Shown: piece after piece, positions 10,286 to 21,960 of the stretch
Position numbering within the stretch: the stretch's first letter is position 1
How the letters are laid out: every line of letters begins with the position of its first letter
Assembly (NCBI GenBank): GCA_028826165.1
Contig: JAPDFW010000118.1
Location: 1-64,000, forward strand
Source: Anaeramoeba ignava
Lineage: Eukaryota > Metamonada > Anaeramoebidae
Reading direction: 5' to 3'
DNA: 64,000 nt
Notes under the pieces: generated by a model
Seen by the model: only the letters and a program-made list of their open reading frames with translations
What the model was told of the DNA's origin: nothing
Database searches by the model: none
Made by a program: the position numbers and the translations under genes

Positions 10286-12078
10286 ATGAAATCAATATTA
10301 ATTTCACCAAAAGATTTTGGAAAATTAGAAAATAAATCAAAAACTAACTTTAAAGAATTTCTTCAAGAATTATTTCCTTTTAAAATTTTTGAAAAAGGCA
10401 AAATTGAAAATATTAATTATAAAGATTTCCTTCATGAATATAAATTAACTCTATTGTTAGACGAAAATTTCTATGGAATAGATAATGATCCAGATCTTTC
10501 AATTCTTGATCATGTTCTAAATGTAAATATTAAATTGAAAAAAAAAAAAAAAATTTTCATTTGAAAATAAAAAATTTTAATTACAAAAATTTTTGTTTAA
10601 AAGGATTTATCACAAACAAATTGGGAGGATCCAAAAATTTCTTTATCAAAGTCTTTAATTTTTTTCCCTTCAGAATTATTTTTTCCTATTCTCCCAATTT
10701 CTTCTAATGAATCTTTAAAATATATTGATACTGTAAAATGTACAAAAATTAAAATTCATTTTGAAATTAAAATTCAATTTAAAATTGAAATTAAAATTCA
10801 TTTTGAAATTAAAATTCAATTTGAAATTAAAATTCAATTTGAAATTAAAATTGAAATTAAAATTCATTTTGAAATTAAAATTCATTTTGAAATTAAAATT
10901 CATTTTGAAATTAAAATTCAATTTAAAATTTGAAATTAAAATTCAATTTAAAATTTGAAATTAAAATTCATTTTGAAATTAAAATTAAAATTGAAATTGA
11001 AATTAAAATTCATTTTGAAATTAAAATTCAATTTGAAATTAAAATTCATTTTGAAATTAAAATTGAAATTGAAATTTGAAATTGAAAATTAAAATTAGTA
11101 ATAAGAAAATTTGTTCGAACTCCAAGAAAGAAATTTGAAGCAATGAAAAAAGTTAAAACATTCGAAAAAGAAAAAAATAAAAATAAAGCACCAGTGAATT
11201 TAATAAAACAAATTTTAGAAATAATTCAAAAAGAACAAAAAGAAAAAAAAGAAAAAAAAGAACAAAAAGAACAAAAATATTGGATTTGTGATGAAATTTA
11301 CTTACAATTAGTTCAACTAACAAATCTTAATCCAAATGTTGAAGAAAAAAAAAACGCATGGATATTATTCTCTTTTTTTTCCAATATATTCAACCCAAAG
11401 GATTGGATAAAATCAAAAATCATTGATTATTGTGATGATACTCTTTCAACTTCTGACCCTTTCATTGATGCTCATGCTCATTTTGCAAGAATTCATCTTC
11501 AAATTGAAAAATCACATTCAAATCTTGAAAAATATATAAATGATGAATATTCTATTCAATTTTGCTCAATTATTCCTTTTGAATTCTTTACAAAACAAAA
11601 ATTATCAATATTATCCAAAAGAAAAAATCTCTTCAACAATACAAACAAAACTCCAAAAATGTTAATTCATTTTTTTAATATAATTGAAGAAAATCTTTTT
11701 GAAATTGATAATCAAAAAATGTAAAAAAATCTGTCAAAAAAATTGTGAAAAAAAAATAATCATTCATTTTTGCTTTTTTTTTTTTTTAATAGAGAAGAAC
11801 TGGAAAAAATTGAAAAAACAGATTTTCAAACCGATAAAAATTTAATAATTGATCCAGATAATCCAAAAGTTGCTCTTTTTTTTCTTGTAAAATGGATGCA
11901 AAACTTGAAATTTACAGAACTTATTCAAATACCAGGAAATCTAAGCAAAATTGAAAAAAAAGATATCATTTTCTTTTTATCAAATAAGAATCATGATCTC
12001 GAAAAGGCGTTTTTAGAAGAACTTTTTGATTTATTAAATGATGGGGATATTTTCAAAAGAATAATTGGTTTCAAATAA
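10286..12078 (+). CDS. MyTH4-domain protein, possible degenerate RhoGAP C-terminus
   Basis: Best exons: 10286-10522, 10604-10739, 11099-11720 and 11793-12078, summing to 1281 nt (426 residues). The second donor is uncertain: GT at 10733 is a nicer site but breaks the frame, while GT at 10740 keeps it. The middle of the protein carries the MyTH4 signature CDEIYLQLVQLTNLNP, followed by AWILFSFFSNIFNP and a later HAHFARIHLQ segment. MyTH4 domains bind microtubules or act in myosin tails and Rho-GAP proteins. Downstream, TPKMLIHFFNIIEENLF and PKVALFFLVKWMQNL look like faint echoes of RhoGAP helices, but no arginine-finger motif is seen. The gene is convergent with the ZMYND10-like gene, with 31 bases between stops. 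MyTH4 is fairly confident; the RhoGAP idea is weak. Confidence 0.72.
10745..11090. repeat. Repeat-filled intron 2 of the MyTH4 gene
   Basis: An imperfect array built from GAAATTAAAATT and CATTTT/CAATTT blocks occupies the intron and abuts the exon ending near 10739. Long open frames on both strands here are repeat artefacts. Confidence 0.8.
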
Positions 12079-12109
12079 AATTGATAAAAGAAAATAAAAG
12101 AAAATAAAT

Positions 12110-13204
12110 TTAGATGATTTCAAATTTTTTCAACTTGACAAAACGATCACAAATCATTTCAAAATGTTGCTGTTTCATTTCGAAAACTTCCTTGTTCAAT
12201 TCATTCCTAATTCGAATAATTTGTTGAATTTCAACTTTTTCTTTCTGAAATTGGAAATGCTCAGAATTCTGATTTTTTTGAAGAAAAGCCAATTTGGAAT
12301 CAAATGAAGAAATTGAAGAAGAAGTTATTGAAATGAAAGATAATTCTATAAAAGCATTTTTTAAACTTTGTAATTGCGGATATTGAAGCAAATTTTTTTC
12401 AGATAAAAAAGAGAAATTTGATAAAATAGTTGATTTTCTAAATTGAGTTATTTGATAAATTGAACGGACATGCTGATCATTTAATAAATTATTCAAAATG
12501 AAAAGCATTTGAAGAGTTGATTTATCTAATAAGAAAGAGTTTGAATTTATTTTTTTTTGTTGCTTCCAAATTTGGAGAGTTGAAGAAACAACAAACATCA
12601 TTCCATTTTCCAAAATAATTCTTGAAATGACATCCAAATGTAAATTTGCGATTTTTTCTGAAATTAACCAAAAAACTCCTATTGACAACTTGGCAATTTT
12701 TTTCCTTATTTTATTAATCAAATTTGGCATTCCATTCTTATTTTTTGTTTTTAATTTTAATTTTAAATTATTCATTTGTTTGCATATAAAATCAATAAAT
12801 TCAATCATATAATTTTTTTCAATTTCTAAAACATAATTTCCATCAAAAAAATAAATTGAAATTAAATTCAAAATTGCTGCTTCAAGATATAAAATATCGC
12901 ATTTAATAAGAAATGAATATTGACAAAATTCCAATTTTTCACAAATTTTATCTTCAATAATTTCGCAAATTAAAAGATTATGAATTAAAATGTTGAATTT
13001 TTCTTTTTCATGGATAATTTTTGTCACATTTTCTTGTGTTTCCTTTAAAAATGTTTCTTGAAATGCTTGATTGTTTAATAAATGTAAATTTTCTTTGATT
13101 TTATTCCATTTTTTTGTGTATAAATCATTAATTTTAAGTATTTCTAATGATTCAACTAATTCTTGAATTTTTTGAAAAGAGATTTTTTTATTAATATTTT
13201 CCAT
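12110..13204 (-). CDS. ZMYND10-like axonemal dynein assembly factor lacking the MYND finger
   Basis: Single-exon 364-residue protein. Its helical body follows the ZMYND10/BLU pattern: an N-terminal WNKIKENLHLLNNQAF; the middle segment LYLEAAILNLISIYFFDGN; then WLISEKIANLHLDVISRII, which corresponds to the conserved region around LPLSVLTRML. The C-terminal LQMLFILNNLLNDQHVRSIY resembles the VWLALYNLL region. ZMYND10 is a cytoplasmic co-chaperone that pre-assembles axonemal dynein arms, so its presence suggests a flagellate stage. The usual C-terminal zinc-binding MYND finger (CxxC pairs) is absent and the protein ends in a charged helix. This is recognised by pattern from memory; an alternative is another armadillo-like helical protein. 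Confidence 0.72.
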   Translation of the reverse strand: MENINKKISFQKIQELVESLEILKINDLYTKKWNKIKENLHLLNNQAFQETFLKETQENVTKIIHEKEKFNILIHNLLICEIIEDKICEKLEFCQYSFLIKCDILYLEAAILNLISIYFFDGNYVLEIEKNYMIEFIDFICKQMNNLKLKLKTKNKNGMPNLINKIRKKIAKLSIGVFWLISEKIANLHLDVISRIILENGMMFVVSSTLQIWKQQKKINSNSFLLDKSTLQMLFILNNLLNDQHVRSIYQITQFRKSTILSNFSFLSEKNLLQYPQLQSLKNAFIELSFISITSSSISSFDSKLAFLQKNQNSEHFQFQKEKVEIQQIIRIRNELNKEVFEMKQQHFEMICDRFVKLKKFEII

Positions 13205-13319
13205 TTTTGAGAAGAATGAAGAAAAAGGAAATGAATATTTTTTCCAATTTTTGAATTTATAAATAAATTTGTAAATTTTGACTTTGACATTTTTAAACTT
13301 TAGATAATATTATAAACTT

Positions 13320-15325
13320 TAGATATTTAAATTTGAATATAAATTTGTAAATTGATTTTTAAACAGATTTTTAAACAGATTTTTAAACAGATTTTTAAAC
13401 AGATTTTTAAACAGATTTTTAAACAGATTTTTAAACAGATTTTTAAACAAATTTGTAAATAAATTTGTAAACAGATTTTTAAACAGATTTTTAAACAGAT
13501 TTTTAAATAAATTTGTAAATTGATTTGTAAATTGATTTGTAAATTGATTTTTAAATAATTTGTAAATAAATTTGTAAATAAATTTGAAAATAAATTTGTA
13601 AATAAATTTGTAAATAAATTTGTAAATAAATTTGTAAATAAATTTGTAAATAAATTTGTAAATAAATTTGTAAATAAATTTGTAAATAAATTTGTAAATA
13701 AATTTGTAAATAAATTTGTAAATTGATTTGTAAATAAATTTTTAAACAGATTTGTAAATAAATTTATAAATTGATTTTTAAACAGATTTATAAATTGATT
13801 TGTAAATAAATTTGTAAATAAATTTGTAAATAAATTTGTAAATAAATTTGTAAATAAATTTTTAAAATTGATTTGTAAATTGATTTTTAAATTGATTTTT
13901 AAACAGATTTATAAATTGATTTTTAAACAGATTTATAAATTGATTTATAAACAGATTTATAAATTGATTTATAAACAGATTTTTAAATTGATTTGTAAAT
14001 AAATTTGTAAATTGATTTGTAAATAAATTTGTAAATAAATTTGAATATAAATTTGTAAATTGATTTGAATATAAATTTGAACACAGATTTGTAAATTGAT
14101 TTGTAAACAGATTTATAAACAGATTTTTAAACAGATTTTTAAACAGATTTGTAAATAAATTTGTAAATTGATTTATAAATTGATTTTGTAAATTGATTTG
14201 TAAATTGATTTGTAAATTGATTTGTAAATAAATTTGTAAATTGATTTGTAAATAAATTTGTAAATAAATTTGTAAATAAATTTGTAAATTGATTTGTAAA
14301 TTGATTTGTAAATTGATTTGTAAATAAATTTGTAAATTGATTTGCAAGTTGATTTATAAATTGATTTTTAAATTGATTTTTAAATAAATTTCTAAACAAA
14401 TTTGTAAATTGATTTGTAAATTGATTTTAAATTGAGATTTTTAAAATAGATTTTGTAAATAAATTTGTAAATTAAATTTAAAAAAATTTGTAAATTGATT
14501 TTTAAACAGGGATTTGTAAATAGATTTGTAAATTGATTTGTAAATAAATTTGTAAATTAAATTTGTAAATAAATTTGTAAATAAATTTGTAAATAAATTT
14601 TGATTTGTAAATTGATTTTAAATTGATTTTAAATAAATTTGTAAATAAATTTGTAAATAAATTTGTAAATAAATTTGTAAATTGATTTTTAAATTTATAA
14701 ATTGATTTGTAAATAAATTTTATAAATAAATTTTAAATAAATTTGTAAATAAATTTGAACATAAATTTGTAAATTGATTTGTAAATTGATTTGTAAATAA
14801 ATTTGTAAATAAATTTGTAAATAAATTTGTAAATAAATTTGTAAATTGATTTGTAAATTGATTTGTAAATTGATTTTTAAATTGATTTTTAAATTGATTT
14901 TTAAATTGATTTGTAAATTGATTTGTAAATAAATTTGTAAATAAATTTGTAAATAAATTTGTAAATAAATTTGTAAATAAATTTGTAAATAAATTTGTAA
15001 ATAAATTTGTAAATTAAATTTGTAAATAAATTTGTAAATAAATTTGTAAATAAATTTGTAAATAAATTTGTAAATTGATTTTTAAATTGATTTGTAAATT
15101 GATTTGTAAATAAATTTTGAATATAAATTGATTTGTAAATTGATTTGTAAATAAATTTGTAAATAAATTTGTAAATAAATTTGTAAATAAATTTGTAAAT
15201 AAATTTGTAAATTGATTTGTAAATAAATTTGTAAATAAATTTGTAAATAAATTTGTAAATTGATTTGTAAATTGATTTGTAAATAAATTTTTAAATTGAT
15301 TTGTAAATAAATTTGTAAATAAAAA
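13320..15325. repeat. 2-kb dodecamer array between the ZMYND10-like and bZIP-like genes
   Basis: Tandem 12-nt units of the forms AAATAAATTTGT, AAATTGATTTGT and AAACAGATTTTT, mixed in patches. Local runs are homogeneous (for example uninterrupted AAATAAATTTGT from about 13590 to 13720) and switch between variants, which suggests local slippage and patchwise homogenisation. No gene is supported inside it. Confidence 0.92.
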
Positions 15326-15462
15326 TGGTTTTATTGAGAAAAGAAAATGAAAAATGAAAAATTAAAAAAAAAAAATAAAAATAAATTTGAGTAATTTTTA
15401 AATCAAGTTGATTCATTTTTTTCATTTTTTTTTTTAATTTAAAAAAAAATTTAATAATAAAA

Positions 15463-15931
15463 ATGGAAAGTTTTGAAGAAGAAACACAAAAAATTAAAAG
15501 AAATTATAAAAAAAGAAAACAAACTGAAAGTGAAAGTGTAAAGTGAAAGTGAAACAGAAAACTCTGAAAATGAAAATGAAAATGAAAATGAAAACAATCA
15601 ACAAAAAGAAAAAGAAAAAGAAAAAGAAAAGAAAAAAACGAAAAAAAAAACAGAAATAGAACCAGAAATAGAAATAGAAACAGAAATTCAATCACAAACA
15701 ACTTCTTCAAATAAATTTCGTAAAAAACAAAAACAAAGAATAGAAGATCTAGAAAAATCCGCAAAAGAAGTTCAATCCAAAAATATAAAATTACGCACAA
15801 AGCTTTATGTTGCTGAAGCTGAAAGAGATATGCTTGCAACTCAACTTTCTACTTTTCAAAAATTTGTTTCAATTTCTCTTAATTCAAGAGACCAAGAACA
15901 ACAAAAAATTCCAAATCAAAGTGATAAATAA
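15463..15931 (+). CDS. bZIP-like coiled-coil protein with a +1 frame break
   Basis: Starts MESFEEETQKIKRNYKKRKQ, then a Glu/Ser/Asn-rich acidic stretch and a Lys-rich stretch. It ends in a basic-to-leucine-zipper-like segment, KFRKKQKQRIEDLEKSAKEV, with heptad-spaced hydrophobics continuing to FQKFVSI. This resembles the fungal Yap-type FRERKxKRIEDLE junction, but the invariant Asn-to-Arg spacing of the basic region is not clean, so DNA binding is uncertain. A single extra T at about 15539 breaks the GAAAGT hexamer run and closes the first frame. Without it the frame runs to the TAA at 15929-15931 (469 nt overall, one more than a multiple of three). A 22-nt intron would also restore the frame but is much shorter than other introns here. 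Confidence 0.5.
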
Positions 15932-16040
15932 TTAACGAACTTTCTTTTTTATTCTTTTCTTTTCTTTTCTTTTCTTTTCTTTTTTCTTTTCCATTCTTTA
16001 CTTTTCTTTTAGCAAATTGTTAATCAATAAAAAAATTCAT
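15932..16040. other. Poly-pyrimidine 3' flank of the bZIP-like gene
   Basis: TTTTCTTTTCTTTTC-rich stretch directly after the stop, then a short AATAAAAAAATTCA segment that could serve polyadenylation. It merges into the satellite array. Confidence 0.35.
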
Positions 16041-19000
16041 TTCCAAAAAATTTCCACTTTTTTATATTAATAAAATTTAATTTAAATTTTAGATTTAATT
16101 TAAAAATAATATTTTATTAATTTTTTATAAATAAATATTAAATTAAATATATATTATTTTTTATTATTTTTATTATTTAATATTTTTATTCCACTTTTTA
16201 ATTAATAAAATATAAAATTTTAAATTAATTTTAATTTTTAATTAATTTAGATTTAATTTAGAAATAATATTTTATTAATTTTTTATAAATAAATAATAAT
16301 TTAAATTAATATTATTTTTTATTATTTTTATTTTAAAATATTTTATTCCACTTTTTAATTAATAAAATATAAAAATTTAAATCAATTTTAATTTTATATT
16401 AATTTAGATTTTTTAATTTTTAAATAAATTTTTATAAATTTTTTAAAAAATAAATATTAAATTAAATTTATATTATTTTTTATTATTTTTATTATTTAAT
16501 TTTTATTCCACTTTTTTTTTTAATTAATAAAATTTAAAAAATTTAAATTAATTTTAATTTTATATTAATTTATATTTTAATTTAGAAATAATATTTTATT
16601 AATTTTTATAAATAAATATTAATTTAAATTTATATTATTTTTATTATTTTTATTATATTTTAATATTTTATTCCACTTTTTTTTAATTAATAAAATATAA
16701 AATTTTAAATTAATTTTAATTTTATATTAATTTTTATATTTAATTTAAAAATAATATTTTATTAAATTTTATAAATAAATATTAATTTAAATTTATATTA
16801 TTTTTATATTATTTTTATTATTTAATTTTTATTCCACTTTTTTTTAATTAATAAAATTTAAAAATTTAATTCAATTTTAATTTTATATTAATTTAGATTT
16901 AATTTAGAAATAATATTTTATTAATTTTTATAAATAAATATTAAATTAAATTTATATTATTTTTATTATTTTTATTATTTTAATTTTTATTCCACTTTTT
17001 TTTAATTAATAAAATATAAAATTTTAATTCAATTTTAATTTTATATAAATTTTTAGATTTAATTTAAAAATAATATTTTATTAATTTTTATAAATAAATA
17101 TTAAATTAAATTTATATTATTTTTATTATTTTTATTATTTAATTTTTTATTCAACTTTTTTTAATTAATAAAATTTAAAAATTTAATTTAATTTTAATTT
17201 TATATTAATTTAGATTTAATTTAGAAATAATATTTTATTAATTTTTATAAATAAATAATAATTTAAATTAATATTATTTTTATTATTTTTATTATTTAAT
17301 TTTTATTCCACTTTTTTTTAATTAATAAAATATAAAATTTTAAATTAATTTTAATTTTATATTTATTTAGATTTAATTTAGAAATAATATTTTATTAATT
17401 TTTCTAAAATAAATATTAATTTAAATTAATATTATTTTTATTATTTTTATTATTTAATTTTTATTCAACTTTTTAATTAATAAAAAATATAAAATTTAAA
17501 ATCAATTTTAATTTTATATTTATTTAGATTTAATTTAAAAATAATATTTTATTAATTTTTATAAATAAATATTAATTTAAATATATATTATTTTATATTA
17601 TTTTTATTATTTAATTTTTATTCAACTTTTTTTAATTAATAAAATTTAAAATTTAATTTAATTTTAATTTTATATTAATTTATATTTAATTTAAAAATAA
17701 TATTTTATTAATTTTTATAAATAAATAAATAAATAATTAAAAATATATTATTTTTTTATTATTTTTTTTTATTTTTATTTTTTATTTTTATTTTTCTTTT
17801 TAATTAATAAAATATAAAATTTTAATTTAATTTTAATTTTATATTAATTTATATTTAATTTAGAAATAATATTTTATTAATTTTTATAAATAAATATTAA
17901 AATATAAAATTAATATTATTTTTATTATTTTTATTATTTAATTTTTATTCCACTTTTTTTTAATTAATAAAATTTAAAAAATTTAAATTAATTTTAATTT
18001 TATATTAATTTATATTTAATTTAGAAATAATATTTTATTAATTTTTATAAATAAATAATAATTTAAATTAATATTATTTTTATTATTTTTATTATTTAAT
18101 ATTTTATTCCACTTTTTTTTAATTAATAAAATATAAAATTTTAAATTAATTTTAATTTTATATTAATTTATATTTAATTTAAAAATAATATTTTATTAAT
18201 TTTTATAAATAAATATTAATTTAAATTAATATTATTTTATATTATTTTTATTATTTAATTTTTATTCCACTTTTTTTTAATTAATAAAAATATAAAAATT
18301 TAAATCAATTTTAATTTTATATTTATTTAGATTTAATTTAAAAATAATATTTTATTAATTTTTATAAATAAATAATAATTTAAATTTATATTATTATTTA
18401 TTATTTTTTATTATTTAATTTTTATTCCACTTTTTTTAATTAATAAAATATAAAATTTTAAATTAATTTTAATTTTATATTAATTTATATTTAATTTAAA
18501 AATAATATTTTATTAATTTTTTATAAATAAATATTAATTTAAATTTATATTATTTTTTTTATTTTTATTATTTAATTTTTATTCAACTTTTTAATTAATA
18601 AAATATAAAATTTTAAATTAATTTTAATTTTTAAATTAATTTAGATTTAATTTAAAAATAATATTTTATTAAATTTTTATAAATAAATAATAATTTAAAT
18701 TTATATTATTATTTATTATTTTTATTATTTAATTTTTATTCCACTTTTTAATTAATAAAATATAAAATTTAAATTAATTTTAATTTTATATTAATTTATA
18801 TTTAATTTAGAAATAATATTTTATTAATTTTTATAAATAAATAATAATTTAAATATATATTATTTTTTATTATTTTTATTATTTAATTTTTATTCCACTT
18901 TTTTTTAATTAATAAAATTTAAAAATTTAAATTAATTTTAATTTTATATTAATTTAGATTTAATTTAAAAATAATATTTTATTAATTTTTATAAATAAAT

Positions 19001-19640
19001 ATTAATTTAAATTTATATTATTTTTTATTATTTTTTATTATTTAATTTTTATTCCACTTTTTTTTAATTAATAAAATATAAAAATTTTAAATTAATTTTA
19101 ATTTTATATTAATTTTAGATTTAATTTAGAAATAATATTTTATTAAATTTTTATAAATAAATATTAATTTAAATTAATATTATTTTTTTTATTATTTTTA
19201 TTATTTAATTTTTATTCCACTTTTTTTTAATTAATAAAATATAAAATTTTAAATTAATTTTAATTTTTATATTAATTTAGATTTAATTTAAAAATAATAT
19301 TTTATTAAATTTTTATAAATAAATAATAATTTAAATTTATATTATTTTTTATTATTTTTATTATTTAATTTTTTATTCCACTTTTTTTTAATTAATAAAA
19401 TATAAAATTTTAATTTAATTTTAATTTTTAATTAATTTAGATTTAATTTAAAAATAATATTTTATTAATTTTTTATAAATAAATATTAATTTAAATTAAT
19501 ATTATTTTTTATTATTTTTATTATTTAATTTTTTATTCCACTTTTTTTTAATTAATAAAATATAAAATTTTAAATTAATTTTAATTTTTAATTAATTTAT
19601 ATTTAATTTAAAAATAATATTTTATTAATTTTTTTCTGAT
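16040..19640. repeat. Satellite array, unit about 159 bp, about 22 copies
   Basis: A head-to-tail array marked by the recurring TTATTCCACTTTTT (sometimes TTCAAC) about every 150-175 bp. Examples are near 16190, 16345, 16506, 16671, 16831, 16990, 18106, 18264, 19376 and 19536, averaging 159 bp. Each unit continues TTAATTAATAAAAT, TTTTAATTTTATATTAATTT, AATAATATTTTATTAATTTT and TATTATTTTTATTATTTAAT. Copies differ by small indels. It is the only long-period satellite in the window; the other arrays have 6-, 10- or 12-nt units or are the core minisatellite at 49.7 kb. Confidence 0.93.
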
Positions 19641-20139
19641 TTTTTTTTGCCAGAAAACAAAGAAAATGAAAACAAAGAAAATGAAAACAAAGAAAATGAA
19701 ACAAAAAAATTTGAAATTGATTTGATTTGTTCATTTTTCTTCCTTTTTATTTTAATTGCTTTTATTTTTGATCTTTGTTTAAATTGTCTTTTAAATATTA
19801 TTCTCTTCGCGAAGATTTGGTTGGTTTTTTTGATTTAGTTTTATTTAAAAGAAAAAAGATCAAAAAAAAAAAAATAAAAATAAAAAAAAAAGGAGAAAGA
19901 AAAAAAAAATAATTTCTTTTATTAAAAGTTCTTAAAATTAAAACTATTTTAAAAAAAAATAAACATAAAATAGAAATTAAATCAAATTTTTTAAAAAGAT
20001 CCAAAAGATAGTTTAAAAATTCCTTTATTTTTCCTTTTTAAATTGAGTTTTTTTTTATTTAATTTAAAAAAAAAAATGAAAAAAAAAATTAAAAAAAATT
20101 TTTTTAAACATTTCATTTTTTTTCTCTTCAATTATTTTT
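19641..20139. other. Non-satellite flank upstream of the CDK5-like gene
   Basis: A short GAAAACAAAGAAAAT hexamer run (19650-19715) would encode an Asn/Glu/Lys repeat but has no ATG. It is followed by poly-T/poly-A sequence. It may be a remnant exon or chance. From 20040 the region has the usual poly-A/poly-T gene flank. Confidence 0.4.
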
Positions 20140-21472
20140 ATGATTCCTGCAAAAGTAGACGATTATACTGACTTACAAAAAATTGGGGAAGGAACTTATG
20201 GTGTTGTTTATAAAGGTATTGAACTCATTTCTATTTAAAAATTATGAGAAATGTTTGATACCAAAAAAAAAAATAAAAAATTTTATTTTTATCAAAGCTA
20301 CAAAAATATCAACAGGAGAAACTGTTGCATTGAAAGATATAAGATTAGAAAGTGAAGATGAAGGAGTTCCTTCAACAGCAATAAGAGAAATTTCCCTTTT
20401 GAAAGACTTAAAACATCCTAATATTGTTAGGTTTGTATTTTAATTTTAATTTTATAAATGAATTTTAATTTTATAAATGAATTTTGGAAAAAAGATTACA
20501 CGATGTTATAAACTCAGATCGAAAGTTAACGTTAGTTTTTGAATATTTAAAACAAGATTTAAAGAAATATATTGATAGTTGCAAGGATCCAATTCCTACA
20601 AGACAAATTAAAGTAAAGAAAGAAAAAGAGTTTTTAATTTAAATTTTTTTATTTAAATTTTTTTATTTGTTTTTTTATTCGTTAGTCTTTTTTATATCAA
20701 ATGCTAAGGGGAGTTGCTTATTGCCATGAACACAAAGTTTTACATCGAGATATGAAACCTCAAAATTTATTAATAAACAAAAAAGGAGAACTTAAATTGG
20801 CAGATTTTGGACTTGCAAGAACTTTTGGAATTCCTGTTTCTTCAATTTCCAAAGAAGTTGTTACTTTATGGTATCGACCTCCAGATGTTTTACTTGGCAA
20901 TTTAAAATATGGAACTTGTAAAAAAAAAAACCAAAAAATTATTTGCTTTTTTCCTCTTTTGTTTTTTTAATAAATCAAATTTCTTTTCTTTTTAAAAAAA
21001 AATAGCAATTGATATTTGGTCAACTGGTTGTATTTTTGCAGAAATGTATATAAAAAAACCTTTATTTAGAGGTAAATCACCAAAGAATCAACTCAAGAAA
21101 ATTTTCAAGAAGATGGGAACTCCTTCAAAAGAAGCATGGCCTTCTGTTGTCAAATTACCAGGATGGAGTGAATATAATTTCCAAGAATATCCAGGAAAAA
21201 CTTTACAAGAACTTGTGCCAACAATGGAAGATCCTGAAGGTTTTGATCTTCTTTCTGTAAGCAAATCAAAAAAAAAAGAATTTTTGTTTGTTTGTTGTTT
21301 TTTTACTAATTCAATTTTATTTGCTTTGCCGGAATTTGGAACTTTTATTTTATTTTCTTTTCTTTTCTTTTCTTTTCTTTTTAATTAGCGAATGTTACAA
21401 TGTAATCCAGCAAAAAGATGCAGTGCAAAAGAAGCAATGAAACACTCTTTTTTCAATGATATTAAGAAATGA
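20140..21472 (+). CDS. CDK5/Pho85-like cyclin-dependent kinase
   Basis: Proline-directed Ser/Thr kinase. Exons: 20140-20215, 20298-20430, 20495-20612, 20686-20917, 21006-21256 and 21389-21472, giving 894 nt (297 residues; CDK5 is 292). Motifs in order: [11 protein letters not shown] (ATP loop), VALKDIRL (ATP-binding Lys), PSTAIRE (cyclin-binding helix), [10 protein letters not shown] (catalytic loop), [14 protein letters not shown] and [14 protein letters not shown]. The segments RTFGIPV and YRPPDVL are typical of CDK5 rather than CDK1, and the T-loop position holds Ser (SSISKEVV) as in CDK5/Pho85. HRDM in place of HRDL is a minor change. It presumably needs a cyclin-like partner, and none is in the window. 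It lies between the satellite array and the SNU13 gene. Confidence 0.94.
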
Positions 21473-21960
21473 TGCAATTTAATTTGTTTTTTTTTTTTTC
21501 TCTAATTTTTCTCTCAAGTTTTTCTTTTCTTTTCTTTTTGGATTAATTGAATGAGATAATTCAATTTTAGTCTCACTTTTTGGATCGTCAATTTCCAAAA
21601 TTTTTCTTTTTGTTTTTTTTTTTTCATTTCTTCTTTTGTTGTTTTTTTTTTGTCTGAAATTTAACAGACTTTTATAAGGAAATTGATTGTAAATGTGTGA
21701 AAGTTTAAACAAGAAAAATTTTACAATTTCAAGAAGAAAAAAGTTGGAATAATAATAATAATAAAAAAAAAAGAAAGAAATTAAATTTTTTATTAATTTT
21801 TTATTTTTGATTTAAAAGAAAAATTCAATCTAGAAAGAAAATCTTGAAAGAAAATTTTGAAAGAAAATTTTGAAAGAAAGAAATTTTTTTTCTTTTTGGG
21901 AAAATTTTTGGGAATTTCAAATTTGATATTTTTTTTTTAATGAATGAATGAATTAATTAA
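21473..21960. other. Spacer between convergent CDK5-like and SNU13 genes
   Basis: About 490 bases of mixed poly-T/poly-A with a GAAAGAAAATTTT repeat near 21830-21880 and an ATGAATGAATTAATTAATTAATT run at the end. No gene is seen. Confidence 0.5.

Noticed and set aside
16040-19640. Telomeric or rDNA spacer repeat
   Set aside because: The unit is about 159 bp, lacks G-rich telomere motifs, and no rRNA sequence is adjacent.
19647-19838. Short frame with a Lys-Glu-Asn repeat and a hydrophobic tail before the CDK5-like gene
   Set aside because: It lacks an ATG, is 63 codons, and the tail is composition-driven. Kept only as a possible remnant exon.
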